A stretch of DNA of 64,000 nucleotides from Amorphochlora amoebiformis (GCA_054601695.1 BAAHQB010000036.1:620001-684000); one strand, 5' to 3'. Positions 1 through 34,898 are shown, numbered from the stretch's first letter. Made by a program: numbers and translations. The notes: a model not told the origin generated them from the letters alone.

Positions 1-13
1 TATATATGTGTAT

Positions 14-73
<60 letters not shown>

Positions 74-174
74 TTATAAACATGTTGTATATATATATAT
101 ATATATACGTAATATATGCATATATAAACATCTTATATATATTATTATATGATATATATATATATATATAATAG

Positions 175-6352
<6,178 letters not shown>

Positions 6353-7630
6353 ATGTGCAAAATTTTAATCATCAAGGGCTCTTGGAAATTCAGTACATAA
6401 ACTAGATAAAGTTGATCTAGAGTCTAGAGTCTAGACTATAGGTCATACTTATACTTACTGTCTTACGACGTACGAAGATGAGTCCAATAAACTACTAGAT
6501 CTAGGGTATCTTGAGTACTCTATATATATAGGTACTGCATGCCTAACTGCAGTTGCCGACACATGCTATATATGTACAATATTTTCGGAGACTACCTAGA
6601 CGCGCGTATATCTAGTATATGTGTTTGTGTATATAATATATATATATCTAGATATATATAACTACTGCACGCAAATTGTACGTCTATCTTCTAGATCTTT
6701 TTTTGAAGACATACGTGTTTGTAGTAAACGTACTATGGTAATAGTGTTTTTATTTATCTAGAAACTAGATACATACTAGATATCTAGGATATATTGTATT
6801 GTAAACAAGAAATCTAGGAAATAGTAACATATACTAGATATAACGAGTACGTAACTGATGATTTGATTTTTAGTTATCCGATGAGTTGTTATAGTCACTA
6901 GAGACCTTCCGTGCAGCAAGCTATCTACAGATCTAGGCTATCGCCGCGCATCGGAATATGCTTGGAAATATCTGAGGAAAATCTCTATATAATCTCTTAG
7001 ATCTAGTAGAAGGCTCGTGTAATTACAGCTGATGGTCGGGACACTTAAAATCTTTTCACTGGATTACAGATGAACACTATAACAAACCAGTATTGGCCGA
7101 GTGTAGTCTTAGAGCGGGGGGTAGTAACTGTAAAGGAGCGAAAATCCAACGTTCACCACGATAATGGATGATTCGGTCGGTAATGAAGTTGCCATCAATT
7201 GAACAAACCGAGACCATTGTCTTTCGGGAACATCTGAGGTAAAGGATTTAATTGGTGGGCACGAGGACGGAGCTTAAATTACAATACCTGTGCTTGGCCC
7301 ATGGCCTGCTGACTCATCGTCACGGCTTCCATACTTCGCCTAAGACCTTATTTGGTTTCATAATGTAAGCTCATAATATCACTTAACTTTGAGCATTTGT
7401 TAATTTCAGCTTTCCACCTTTAGACCTTATTGATTTCATATTGTTTGCTCACAACATCGCTCTAGTGTATTTCAGCTATATTCACCTTCAGAAGGCGACT
7501 CGGTGCCCGCGCCAAGCTTTTTCGTACCATTGCCGCTCATTTGCATCGGCTCTCGTTTCACCTTGCTTGCCTTTGGACTGTGGAGGGAGGAGAATAAAAA
7601 ACCATGCCCAGAATTGTGGGGAGTTTAATC
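6353..7630. other. Intergenic region between convergent genes, no gene seen
   Basis: This separates the stop codons of the polymerase (plus) and bHLH gene (minus). 6400-7000 is rich in CTAG-containing words (TCTAGA, ATCTAG). At about 7348-7490 an imperfect direct duplication of roughly 85 bp begins AGACCTTATT in both copies and ends TTTCAGCT. No ORF in it looks like an exon. Confidence 0.6.
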
Positions 7631-11693
<4,063 letters not shown>

Positions 11694-13250
11694 AGATTCG
11701 GCCACGGAATGGCCTACATCCGAAGCAATGAGTTGTCAGAAATGCGTGCAGACCGTCAGATTCGATGTAACAAGCAGGTATCGACACAAGATTGCACAGG
11801 AAGCGGCCAAAAGCTGACTTTTGGGGCACTTTTAGTGATATGGAATAATAATCGTAGACTCGCTTTTACCATCGGCGTGAAATGTGGTCAATACAGAAAC
11901 CAAGCGCTGGGGAATTGTCTGGGGGAAGTATTACCTATCTTCTTCTTCATAACTTGTTTTTTTTGTGCTTCCATTTGCGACAAGTCCCCTGTCGTAATTT
12001 CAGGCTAATTTTCTTCCTTATTTTTCAACCTTTGAATATACAATTAAACATTCAAAACATCTCTTGTACTACTATGCGTATTTCTTCTTACTCTGGTCGC
12101 TACGCACTCTCTCCGGTTTGGGTCGCTCGGGGTCTTTCGTGGCCCTGAGCCGAAAAGTTTAAAGGTTAATATTCGGAACTGCTGTGGCTGAAACTGTCTT
12201 TAGGCAGTTTCCATATATTTTCCTTCGGTTTCAAGCTTTTAATGTTATGCTTGACGGTTTCAAATATCCCCCAAAATATAGATATCTTTATTCGATCCGT
12301 ATCTATATTAACTGCAGTTCTCTCATGGAATTTCAACCTCTGGCTCGTGCGAAGTGGAAAATCGACTCACTACTACTACTAGCCCCAGTGCAACCAACAG
12401 ACAATCGCAAGGTCAGCGGCGGCTAAAAATAAACTATGGCGAAACATTATTATTTTCAGTCTTTCTGTTGTGAGACAATCACCTTCGCGAGAAATCGTTG
12501 GCTCTGGCTGTGCACTCCTCCTAAACACTTAAAGACCTTATTGCTGATTGTTACGAGCAGGGGCGTGCCAACAGACCTCTTAAATGTTAACGATCTTGAA
12601 ACTTTGCCTGTAAAGATGGCTGCACTCGTCAGCAAACAATCATAGCATAAGCTGCAGCTACTTCGGAAAAAATTGAGTTGGTGCGCGGGCATCTCTCCAC
12701 AGTGTAGATCTAGTACATACCTTCTGCACTGTACTAGCTGTACCTTGAGTCGTTAACGTTAAGTTAAAATGACTCAGCTGGCTTTTTAAAATGACTCAGC
12801 TGGCTTTTTCCGGATAATGAACTAGATTATAATTTATCTAGGTACAAGCAAATAATAAAACTTGTATACTATCAGGACTCATACTCATAATGACATACGT
12901 AATAAAGTTTACTATTGCACTCAGACATCCGATAGTAACTTAGAACTACCTGGTGCTTGGTAGTAGAATTTCTAATTTCTAATCTGGATTCTGGACTACG
13001 AGCGGCTAGCGCTCTCATTTTTATTTTTACAATTATAAAAAACTTGTATGTGATATTTTAATGTAGTAATATTACAACCATTCGGATTCAGACATCATGA
13101 TATTCACTAGATTCAGTACTAAATTCAGTATTCTGGATATTATATTTATCTAAGTTTATACTAGTTATAAGTGTATGCTGGTGTATATATATATTATATA
13201 TATATATATATATATCTATACATATATATTATATTTATATAATATATATT

Positions 13251-13298
<48 letters not shown>

Positions 13299-13423
13299 AT
13301 ATAGACAACATTAAGAAAAATCTAGAAAATATACATACATTATAATTATGTTATACACTTATATTGTATATGATCCAGATCCCACATACAAATACAAGCC
13401 TCAATAATGGAGTATCTATTTGC
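11694..13423. other. Region upstream of the bHLH gene and downstream of the phosphatase gene
   Basis: This 1.7 kb should hold the promoter and 5' UTR of the bHLH gene (start 11693, minus) and the 3' flank of the phosphatase gene. Short open frames on both strands (for example 12436-12645 plus) have no recognisable motif or consistent splice sites. 12700-13150 is rich in CTAG and in ACTAGAT-like words. 13190-13300 is AT microsatellite. Confidence 0.5.
12766..12809. promoter_or_regulatory. Exact 22-bp tandem repeat containing a TGACTCAGC (AP-1/bZIP-type) word
   Basis: Two perfect head-to-tail copies (12766-12787, 12788-12809) each contain TGACTCAGC and CAGCTG. They lie about 1.1 kb upstream of the bHLH start codon. 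TGACTCA is the classical bZIP (AP-1) site and CAGCTG is an E-box. Regulatory use is inference only. Confidence 0.4.
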
Positions 13424-13704
13424 TCACTCGCTCACGCGACCAGCGAACCGCCATAATGTTCTCGCCTGCTGACTCCATGGCCATCGCGTCAGTGATTTAG
13501 ACACCCGTGGACGCATTTCTGTAAGTGTATGCAGTGCTATACTACTATTAAATATGTATGTATTTAGTATATACTGTATATATATATATATAATATATAT
13601 ATAATATATTATATATATATATATATATTATATATACATACATATAAATACTTATGTTACATAAAACTATTTACATTGTACATGATATATATATATATAT
13701 ATAT

Positions 13705-13738
<34 letters not shown>

Positions 13739-13797
13739 CATACCTGCATGCACATATATATTTTCCATGTCACGCACACACTGTGACACATAAATAT

Positions 13798-13843
<46 letters not shown>

Positions 13844-14223
13844 GTAGGTAATATTGAGACCAGAGAAGGAAAGCTTCTACTAGAAGCTTGGGGAACAAAG
13901 AAAGACGGCAATTTTAAAGAGAAGTATGAAGACGATTCAGAAGAGAAATGTGCGGGCGAGGTCGGAGAGGGAGCGGAAAAAGAAGAGAGACATATAATAT
14001 AGAGGGGAAAGAGAGGATGGAAAGAGAGGAGAAAGAGAGAGAGAGAAAAGAGAGAGAGAGGTATAAGAAGAGTTAACCTCTTAGGGTTGAAACCACTGCG
14101 TCCAAGTCAGGGTTTTTGGTCTTGGTTAGCAAATAGGCTGCCACAACAGTAGCTCCACGGCCTACGCCTGTTAACGTATGCATGTATATACACACGTATA
14201 ATATATTATATAATATATCTATG

Positions 14224-14266
<43 letters not shown>

Positions 14267-14274
14267 ATATCTAT

Positions 14275-14311
<37 letters not shown>

Positions 14312-14337
14312 CATATATAAATTCGTAGACGATATTG

Positions 14338-14378
<41 letters not shown>

Positions 14379-14581
14379 CATATATATATATATTATGTAT
14401 ATATATTATAATATACAACAATATAATGTTCCATACAAACAGATACGCACATACACAGCATGCACATATAAACAAACATACTCACACACACACATATCTA
14501 TATATATATATATATATATATTATTTGGTATTATATCACATTATGTTACATATACATATATTATATCGTATTATGATATAC

Positions 14582-14614
<33 letters not shown>

Positions 14615-14679
14615 AGACATACCTATATATATCATATCATATGTAAAAAATACATAACTTCTATATATATATATATATT

Positions 14680-14712
<33 letters not shown>

Positions 14713-14732
14713 TATACACACATATATATATG

Positions 14733-14765
<33 letters not shown>

Positions 14766-14860
14766 ATATGCATGTATACGTATATGTATATGTCTATATA
14801 TTTATACACAGCTTGCACACACACACACACATATCTATATTTTTATATGTATAATATATC

Positions 14861-14959
<99 letters not shown>

Positions 14960-14985
14960 TTTATAAAGTATATAAAAAAAAAAAG

Positions 14986-15031
<46 letters not shown>

Positions 15032-15066
15032 GTATTTATATATAATATGTATAGATATACATATAC

Positions 15067-15117
<51 letters not shown>

Positions 15118-15170
15118 AAATTTACAAATATATATATATATATATGTATATATTTATAGGTAAATTTATA

Positions 15171-15229
<59 letters not shown>

Positions 15230-15261
15230 GTATATACACAACAATATGTATATATATATAT

Positions 15262-15292
<31 letters not shown>

Positions 15293-15300
15293 GTATATAT

Positions 15301-15348
<48 letters not shown>

Positions 15349-15354
15349 CATTAT

Positions 15355-15395
<41 letters not shown>

Positions 15396-15542
15396 CTGCC
15401 GATAATAAGGCTGATTTTGACGATAATTCTCCTCTTTTTTATCGTGGGGAACTATTTGCTCTTCTCATGTTGTCTTCTCATACCGTAATGTTTTTAAGTA
15501 TTAAGAATATATATATTATATATATATATATATATATGTACG

Positions 15543-15578
<36 letters not shown>

Positions 15579-15611
15579 CTCATATATACAAACGTATTCT
15601 TACATGTATAT

Positions 15612-15663
<52 letters not shown>

Positions 15664-16599
15664 ATATTTACATATTATATATAAGATATGTAAAATATAT
15701 ATATATACTTTGAACCATATTGCACATCATAATACAAATAATACCTGAGTTGCAATGCACGTAAACACCCTTCCCCTCTCCTCTCGCTCGATTGATAAAT
15801 GCCACGGCGGCGACTAAGTCCTGCATTCATGGTAGAGTATGTATGCACTGGCTGAAACTTACGGTGCTATTTGGGTTCCACGGTTTTGAAATGGAGACGG
15901 TAAATACATGATGGTTGGTTGGGAGGACAGGAATTGATTACTTCATCGGTAGGCGCGCAAAAATCCATGGCGATGATGTGCAGCCACTCAAACCGGGACC
16001 TGTCGAGTGAGTGTGGTTACATTCTGCGTTTGGGCTCTTTTTCAAATGATTAGGTGATATGGAGTAAATCATGGAGCTGAAACGAGTGCGACCTGTAGTT
16101 ATGTACCGGTACATTAAACTCCCATGTTTCGAGAACACTCACAATATATGACACCCCTAACCTGGTTTTGACAAATAAGCAGTCAGATCACCGGCGCAAG
16201 CAGAAGCTTGACACTTTGGGTAGTGAATTTAAAAAGAGAAGAATGATAGAGGAGGTTGTGTGAGGAAGATACTTTTGAATCTCATCCAATTCGTCTACGC
16301 TGCTTGGCTGGCGGCCGAGATACAGGCCTTCGCCAACGTTGTCATAATTGAACTTCTGTTGGGAAATGTAAATGATTGCATAAACCTCTAATTAATTGCC
16401 TTCATAGACAGAATAAGCTCGCCTTTTTACTGAAGCTTCCCTTCACCCACCGAATGACCATCGTTATTGCTCTCCGAGCAACCGTTGGAACCAGATATGA
16501 GCCACAAACCGTGCCCACGACCAAAAATCCCACCGAAAGAACCACACCAACGGACGACCGTATGAAAATCTCTCCCATCGCCAAGTTAATAAGCAACAA
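13424..16599 (-). CDS. PTPMT1-like dual-specificity phosphatase with N-terminal membrane segment
   Basis: Minus-strand exons: 16599-16447, 16355-16273, 16161-16093, 15999-15942, 15820-15745, 14167-14078, 13518-13424 (TGA). All phases agree, giving 624 bp and 207 residues. Residues 15-50 form a hydrophobic segment flanked by basic residues ([20 protein letters not shown], then [11 protein letters not shown]), a likely membrane anchor or mitochondrial import signal. The core reads [25 protein letters not shown], then MDFCAPTDE with the probable general acid Asp114, then the P-loop VHCNSGVGRGAT (Cys144, Arg150; CX5R intact). [13 protein letters not shown] follows at the C-terminus. PTPMT1 proteins dephosphorylate phosphatidylglycerophosphate in cardiolipin synthesis, but other DSPs share the P-loop, so substrate is inferred. 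Met at 16578 is an alternative start. The gene is divergent from the dehydrogenase gene (ATG to ATG 176 bp). Confidence 0.88.
13855..14077. other. GA-rich low-complexity stretch in last phosphatase intron
   Basis: On the plus strand this reads as A/G-rich sequence (GAGAGAAAAGAGAGAGAGAG near 14040). It follows a short palindrome, AGCTTCTACTAGAAGCT, at about 13872-13888. No exon seen. Confidence 0.5.
14180..15710. repeat. AT-microsatellite-filled intron of the phosphatase gene
   Basis: (AT)n with CA/TG punctuation fills the 1.58-kb intron between exons 15820-15745 and 14167-14078. A small unique patch at 15397-15506 shows no exon on either strand. Confidence 0.85.
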
Positions 16600-16775
16600 G
16601 TCGGCTCAAGCGGAAGAAGAAGCCATCCTGGCCTGGGTTCCGAGGATCCGACGATATCCGGTAGTAGCCGATTCTACGGTTATTTACTATTCCAGAGATC
16701 TTTCGAGATGGGACACGTGCATCTCTTCGATAACTCCGTGTATCCACTTACGTCGACCCTCGTCGCTGGACCCCG
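16600..16775. promoter_or_regulatory. Putative bidirectional promoter with CACGTG E-box
   Basis: Only 176 bp separate the start codons of the minus-strand phosphatase (16599) and the plus-strand dehydrogenase (16776). A perfect CACGTG E-box, the canonical bHLH target, sits at 16714-16719. No TATA box is evident. Shared control is inference from the spacing. Confidence 0.45.
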
Positions 16776-28085
<11,310 letters not shown>

Positions 28086-29090
28086 GCCGAGGCTGTGACG
28101 GCGGCTGTAACGACTAAACGAAACGGGCCACATCCCTTCATTAACCTATTTGCATGCTAGGTGTCACATCCGATAGCAAAATACCGCGAGTTCTGTCACC
28201 GGCTTGGGTGTCAATCGCAATTGAGTTGTCCGCGCAATGTCTGAAGTTATACACATGAGAATAAACTTAAAATACACGTGCTAGCACTCGTAGCAGTATG
28301 GGTCTAACTTCGGTTTACACCAAGTCAGACGGACTTTTTCGATTTTTTTTTTTTTTAAGTAGTATATCTCTAGTAGTATATTCACACACATATGACCGTG
28401 ATCAACTCAGTACCTGTTCATACTGAATGACCACTAGGACCAGTGTAGAAACTTATATATAGCTAGTAAATTAAGAAGGATCATCGAATTCAATTTTGAG
28501 ATCAATTACTAGATTAGTTATAAGTTACTGTAATTACTACGTTATTTTAAAATGATTGAATACTTATCGTACATGTATTAGAGAATCAACTATCAAAACT
28601 CGTATCAGTAATAACTTAGTAAGAATTCAACTTGCGGACCGAGTTGCGGTAAATAATGTACATGAGAATTCTCATGTACTAGTCACATGGCAAGCCGTAC
28701 TAACTAGTATTCAACTTATATTGCTTTGTCAAGCCTGGTGATTTTTGATCTAACTTAGTGCTAAGGCAGAATGCGCATTGGGCGTTGCGTGCTACTTCTC
28801 GTAGCTATAGTCCAATTGAAAGTTTTGTAGCTACACCGTGATCTAGAGCCGCGGCGGCATTGTAATGAAAAAGAATAAATACTTACAGAAATTAAGAATA
28901 GCTGGAACGTGACTGCGAAAATAGGTTCGGAGTTTCATATTAGGCAATATCTTTGGTGAAGAAGAGAAAAATCCGAGACAACCGGGCCCATGTCGATGAG
29001 GAAACGTAAATATCGAGCGCTGCATGGGAGAGCAGCGCGATAAGAAAAAAAAGAAAAATAAATTAAACCAAAGACAGCTCAAACTACGCC
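28086..29090. other. Intergenic region between dehydrogenase (plus) and membrane protein (minus), no gene seen
   Basis: Both flanking genes end here, so it should contain their 3' UTRs. It is AT-rich but not microsatellite. A minus-strand open frame at 28843-29097 has no recognisable features and is probably chance. Confidence 0.5.
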
Positions 29091-29795
29091 CTAACACTGA
29101 AAATTTCCCGTTTTGAAAGGAATGTTGGCCTTGCTGAGGTCCTCGATTTGAGACGACAGAGCCTTTGCATCCACGACGATCGTGCCCTGATGTTTATCCG
29201 ATAGCAGACTCAACACAGAAAGCTGATCATTTTCGCGTCGCGTCGATCTCCGGGAGTTGATATCCTGCACAGCATCCTTCGACGTGTGCTTGACAATCCC
29301 AAAGAAAGGCACCTTTGGCACCAAGCTAGCCTTCTTCTTCTTCTCGACCAGGTTGAGGTCTAGGACAGACGCCGGACGGGTAAATCCGATAATGATACAT
29401 ACGGCGAAGAATAAGATTATTCCGACGGATCCGACGGCGGTGATTCTTCCCGAGGTTGTCTCGAGGTTCTCCTTCAAGGATTCGAGGGAGTCCTGGGCGA
29501 TTTTCCCGACGTCCTCCTCCATACCAAACGCCTCGAAAGCCGCGATATTGTCCTCGTTGACGTCAAGCAAATGTAGTGGTTCATAATTTTCTCTCTCCTT
29601 ACGCGTTCCTTCCTTCTCCCCGCCTTCCAATATATCTCCATTCGCGACGGCAACATCAAAACCTTGTGGTCCGCCCTCGCTCCAAACTTCACTCTCGAAC
29701 GTCAAATTGATTCCTAGGGGTCCTCTCCCATGCTTGATGTCTCTGAGGGCTTCTGCTCCGACGAAGATAGAGAAAACCAGCAGAAAAGACCCCAT
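29091..29795 (-). CDS. Hypothetical single-pass membrane protein with signal peptide
   Basis: One uninterrupted 234-codon frame, the only multi-hundred-bp single exon in the window. The N-terminus MGSFLLVFSIFVGAEA looks like a cleavable signal peptide. Residues about 20-115 are acidic and would be lumenal or extracellular. One strong transmembrane helix (VGSVGIILFFAVCIIIGFT) lies near residues 121-139. The cytosolic tail of about 95 residues begins after it and contains KKKK. I do not recognise the family. Composition and the ordered signal-lumen-TM-tail layout support a real gene. Confidence 0.75.
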   Translation of the reverse strand: MGSFLLVFSIFVGAEALRDIKHGRGPLGINLTFESEVWSEGGPQGFDVAVANGDILEGGEKEGTRKERENYEPLHLLDVNEDNIAAFEAFGMEEDVGKIAQDSLESLKENLETTSGRITAVGSVGIILFFAVCIIIGFTRPASVLDLNLVEKKKKASLVPKVPFFGIVKHTSKDAVQDINSRRSTRRENDQLSVLSLLSDKHQGTIVVDAKALSSQIEDLSKANIPFKTGNFQC

Positions 29796-30497
29796 CTGCG
29801 CTACCGTGAGGACAAGACGTGTGTGTTGATGTTGGAAGAGCCAACAAGAATAATTGTTATTGGAGAATTTACCTTAAGATTAAAGACATTAGTCTATATA
29901 TTCAAAATCACCTTATTTAATTTGCGTCAGTATTTTGCCTATGAGACTGCCATGTGCATTATGCGGAATTTATGCCCCGAATGTTAAGAACTTGATTAAT
30001 ATTATTGCAATGACATTAGCCATAAACTCTCCGTCTTGGAACGGTCCGGACGGATTCATGAGTAAAAATCTCGCACCCTCATCTCTCGCTGGGCCTTGGC
30101 CTTCAGGTGCGAGAGCGGGATGCCCGCAGAGCCCGAAAACTCGCTTACAATGCGAATCCGTTGTCGATGTGGTTTACCGCCAGGGCGATGGGTCATTGAT
30201 CACGCATTATCGTGTTTTTGCGCTAGGCTGACACTGTCAGTGTCGTGACGGTGAAGTTAAATTTGTGGTCTTAAATGTTTGTCTAATGATTTATTAGTAT
30301 CATATAGGGGGCCATGTAGTGGTTTATGCTAGATCTGTATAAGAGCGTTAATTGTATTGTAATCATGTGGAGATGTGAACTTATATATATATATATAATA
30401 TATAATATATATATATAATATATATATGTATATATATATATATATGTGTATATACCATGAATATATAATATATAAATATATACATAGATATATTGTA

Positions 30498-30530
<33 letters not shown>

Positions 30531-30590
30531 GTGGTGGTAACCTACTCTTTGATCAGAGTTGTGGTATCAATCAAGACAGAAGGGAATTTA
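29796..30590. other. Upstream flank of the membrane protein gene
   Basis: Mostly ordinary-complexity sequence with no convincing exon. A 46-codon minus frame at 30056-30196 (starts MTHRPGGKPHR, ends RVRDFYS) is protein-like but unsupported. GCTGACACTGTCAGTGTC at about 30227 forms a short inverted repeat. 30380-30530 is AT microsatellite. Confidence 0.4.
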
Positions 30591-30595
30591 CTTAC

Positions 30596-30800
30596 TGCCA
30601 AGAATTTGATTCACTTTGCTGAGTTTCAATATCAACTAAGGCAGAAATTGCCCAAAGATTGAATTATACTCATATACAAATTTGAATGAAATACGTTTGC
30701 CGCGTATTCCATATTCCCACTTACCTCAGCGAAAGGAGTGATCAAATATTGAACAAGTCCAAACACTAGTGAGGCAAGCAAGTGATAGATAAAGAATTGA
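30596..30800 (-). CDS. Two candidate exons of an unidentified membrane protein
   Basis: Minus-strand reading from about 30800 to 30725 gives a hydrophobic segment (LLASLVFGLVQYLITPFAE) ending in a strong donor GTAAGT. It continues in phase 0 into 30635-30596 (LILKLSKVNQILG), bounded by a TTAG acceptor and a GTAAGT donor. No further exon was found and the 5' side runs into (AT)n, so this may be a fragment or pseudogene. Confidence 0.4.
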
Positions 30801-31024
30801 TATATATATATATATATATAATACATACACACACACACATCTATATATATATATATATATATATAAAATTTATAATATATATAATATTATTATTAATATA
30901 TATATATATATATATACATATATATATACACGTGATATTGTGTTGTGATTGTATACATAACTAGTATATAACCATATAATATTATATTATACAATTACAT
31001 ATATATCATGTATATATATATATA

Positions 31025-31063
<39 letters not shown>

Positions 31064-31680
31064 ACACATACATACACACGAAAACTGTTATAATTCACTA
31101 GTATGAAACTTGAGTTTTTAATGTATTGTAAATACAGGTACTATGATAATTATGTAATACAATATATTATAGATGTAATTTTATATCCATACAATATATA
31201 TATGTATATGTGTGTGTATATGTGTATATTTATGTGTTATTTATCATAGTATATATATTAATATTATATATTTATATATATTATATATATATTATCATGA
31301 TATATATATATACTAGTATATTCTATACACAATATATTATATTTATATTCTATATATAATATAATATTATAAGACGTGTACGTGTATACATGATTACAAA
31401 TTTACAATTATTGTAACGCCGCATGATTAACCGTTTGATTCCACACTCACGTGCACTGACGCATCAGTAACCCTACATGATCACTTGAAATTACTCTCAG
31501 CAGCATTTGATTGCGAAAATCCAACTCGGCGAACTTGAATATGACTAATATTTACGAAAATTGATTTCGACGGTACACTCTGAGTCTTCGCTGCAGGTCG
31601 ATATTGGGCTAAAAACTGTGGTATTTGTATCTGGAATCCATTGTGCACGGATTCTTGCTTTGCGTCACGTTGATTTTTAC
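30800..31680. other. AT-rich noncoding stretch
   Basis: AT microsatellite to about 31380, then about 300 bp of unique sequence with no recognised exon. Confidence 0.6.
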
Positions 31681-31683
31681 GAA

Positions 31684-32048
31684 CCTAACCCTAACCCTAA
31701 CCCTAACCCTAACCCTAACCCTAACCCTAACCCTAACCCTAACCCTAACCCTAACCCTAACCCTAACCCTAACCCTAACCCTAACCCTAACCCTAACCTA
31801 ACCCTAACCCTAACCCTAACCCTAACCCTAACCCTAACCCTAACCCTAACCCTAACCCTAACCCTAACCCTAACCCTAACCTAACCCTAACCCTAACGTC
31901 GGTGATATACTGATGTATGTTAAATTCACCTTTCGTCTCGTTGATTTTTGCGAACCTAACCCTAACCCTAACCATAACCCTAACCCCAACCCTAACCCTA
32001 ACCCTAACCCTAACCCTAAGTAACCCTAACCTAACCCTAACCCTAAAT
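31684..32048 (+). repeat. CCCTAA telomere-type array in two blocks
   Basis: 31684-31897 holds about 35 nearly perfect CCCTAA units and 31957-32048 a second block. Flanking words repeat: GTTGATTTTTACGAACCTAA before block 1 and GTTGATTTTTGCGAACCTAA before block 2. An inverted match also occurs, since ATACATCAGTATATCACCGA near 32166 mirrors GTCGGTGATATACTGATGTA near 31898. Confidence 0.95.
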
Positions 32049-32202
32049 GTGTGAAATATTATAGGAGCACATTCATATCTAAAAAACGGTTTACTCAGTT
32101 TTAAACAATACAAATTCTAAATGTACAAATTACATCCTCAATAAAGCTATCCACGTAAATTTAACATACATCAGTATATCACCGACGTTCATTATATATT
32201 TA

Positions 32203-32259
<57 letters not shown>

Positions 32260-32274
32260 TTATATGTACATATA

Positions 32275-32313
<39 letters not shown>

Positions 32314-32531
32314 TGTATATATAAAATCTCATATAACCTTGACCCAACGAGGCATAAAGCTCATTCCCATCCTCCTCCGTTTGCATGCACACACCACACG
32401 TCTCTATGACTCCAATTTCCCGAATTTCTTTCTGAAATTTTAACAGCCCTCTTCTGCCGCCATCCCATCTTGAATATAGAGCGAAGTTTTAAAGAATCCA
32501 CCGTTGCAGGTCGCTGGAATGGAACAACAGA

Positions 32532-33089
32532 ATGGAGATGAATCGAACCAGATGCATAGGAGAATTCTTTTGTCAAAGCCACGCAGTCAAGGTACGCGCC
32601 AAATCGCTTTAATAGTCAAACCTATCAATCCCTAGCGCTAAATTAACTTTTAGGCGATTTTTCCAGAAATAAGCTCCTAATTTAAAAGTTCGGCTCCTCC
32701 ATGCCGAATGGACCGCGCGAAATCGCTTAAGCCACAGAACTCGTGTCGAGGTCCACACGCTTTCACACGACGCCCGAAGCCATCCGAAGCCAACCATGGG
32801 TCTCACGCAGTGCAGGTGCATCCACGACATTCAGGAGCCGAAGCCGAAGAAAATTTCGGACGAAGGAGGCCTCAGGGGAGCGGACTTATCGCCGAAGATT
32901 ATGCCCAGATGGATCAGGGTATGTGCCAGAGAGGGCCGCGAGCGGTTGTGTTTTTGAAGAGTTTTGTTCGTTAATTTTGCGGGCTTGGGGGGCGGGGGTG
33001 TTTGTATGCGTTTGTGTGTATAGGTGTGAAAAGGTGTATGAATGTTAATGGAGGCGTGTATGTACATATATATATATATATATATGTAA

Positions 33090-33120
<31 letters not shown>

Positions 33121-33201
33121 ATCGACCATAATCGATTCTCCACCTACTGGTTCAACCTAGCCACAGGTATAATATATATATATATATATGTATATATATA
33201 T

Positions 33202-33248
<47 letters not shown>

Positions 33249-33365
33249 ATATATATATAATACATGAAATTATAATATTTACATCTATATATGATAAAGA
33301 TGGAATCTAAAACGTATGGAATATAGATATACATAATGATATCTAGTCTTATACAATATATATAT

Positions 33366-33402
<37 letters not shown>

Positions 33403-33655
33403 GAATATATGTATATGTACACATATACAGTCTGTACCTGCATAATATACATGAAATATGTAGTGTGTGTAATATAACATGATGTATGTTAATTGATAAA
33501 ATAATTCTTGTAATAATACGTAAAAAACATTACAATTTATACATGAAATTTATTCATTCACGCACGCACACTTGATACCAATACATATAAATACATACAT
33601 ATAAATGTACATATGTAAGTCTCAAAAATGTGTATAAAAATATATTTATATAGGT

Positions 33656-33711
<56 letters not shown>

Positions 33712-33724
33712 GTAAGTACATGTA

Positions 33725-33762
<38 letters not shown>

Positions 33763-33842
33763 GTACATATAATTAAATATTTGCATGTACATCTGTATAA
33801 AAATATATACTTTTATGTATATTATATGTAAACCTTTAATAT

Positions 33843-33909
<67 letters not shown>

Positions 33910-33946
33910 ATAATAATATATATACATAAAATATAATATATATATA

Positions 33947-34024
<78 letters not shown>

Positions 34025-34032
34025 AATATATA

Positions 34033-34108
<76 letters not shown>

Positions 34109-34447
34109 TACTCTTACATATTTTTTACATACGAAATTAGGTGAAATCTCCTGGAAGGAACCCGATACCTGTATCTCCGACCCCTCGACCCTATCGGTTG
34201 CTTCGTACCCTATTAGAATCATCGAGGAATCTTCGGAGAAAAGATTGGGCTCCGGGCGTATACATAATGTAATAGAGAGAGAGAGAGAGAGAGGAGAGAG
34301 AGGAGAGGGAGAGAGAGAATGAGAGAGAGAGAGAGAGGAGAGAGAGAGGAGAGAGAGAGGGGGAGAATAAGAGAGAGAGAGAGAGAGGAGAGAGGGGGAG
34401 AGTAAGAGAGAGGAGCGAGAGAGAGAGGGGAAGAGAGAGAGAGGGGA

Positions 34448-34530
<83 letters not shown>

Positions 34531-34589
34531 GAGAGAGAGAGAAAGAGAGAGGAGAGAGAGAGTAGAGAGAGAGAGGAGAGAGAAGAGAG

Positions 34590-34621
<32 letters not shown>

Positions 34622-34763
34622 GAGAGGGAGAGAGGGAGAGATTGGAAAGAGAGAGAGAGAGAGGAGAGAGAGAGGAGGGAGAGAGAGTGGATAGAGAGAG
34701 GGAGAGAGAAGAGAGAGAGAGAAGAGAGGGAGAGAGAAGAGAGGGAGAAGAGAGAGAAAGAGG

Positions 34764-34795
<32 letters not shown>

Positions 34796-34898
34796 GAGAG
34801 AGAGAGAGGAGAGCTGGAGAGGGGGAGAGGGAGAGGGGGAGAGGGAGAGGGGAAGAGAGAGGGGGGAAGAAAGAAGAAGGATATTGTTCGTATACGTG

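Noticed and set aside
13670-13740. Possible CRISPR-like or tetranucleotide array near TAATAATAATAA
   Set aside because: It is a plain TAA trinucleotide microsatellite with no spacers.
28843-29097. Minus frame MLGRSLSCLWFNLFFFFF
   Set aside because: Driven by a poly-A/T tract, no motif, overlaps the expected 3' flank of the membrane protein gene.
31561-31884. [16 protein letters not shown] frame
   Set aside because: It is a CCCTAA array read in frame. There are no splice-supported flanks.
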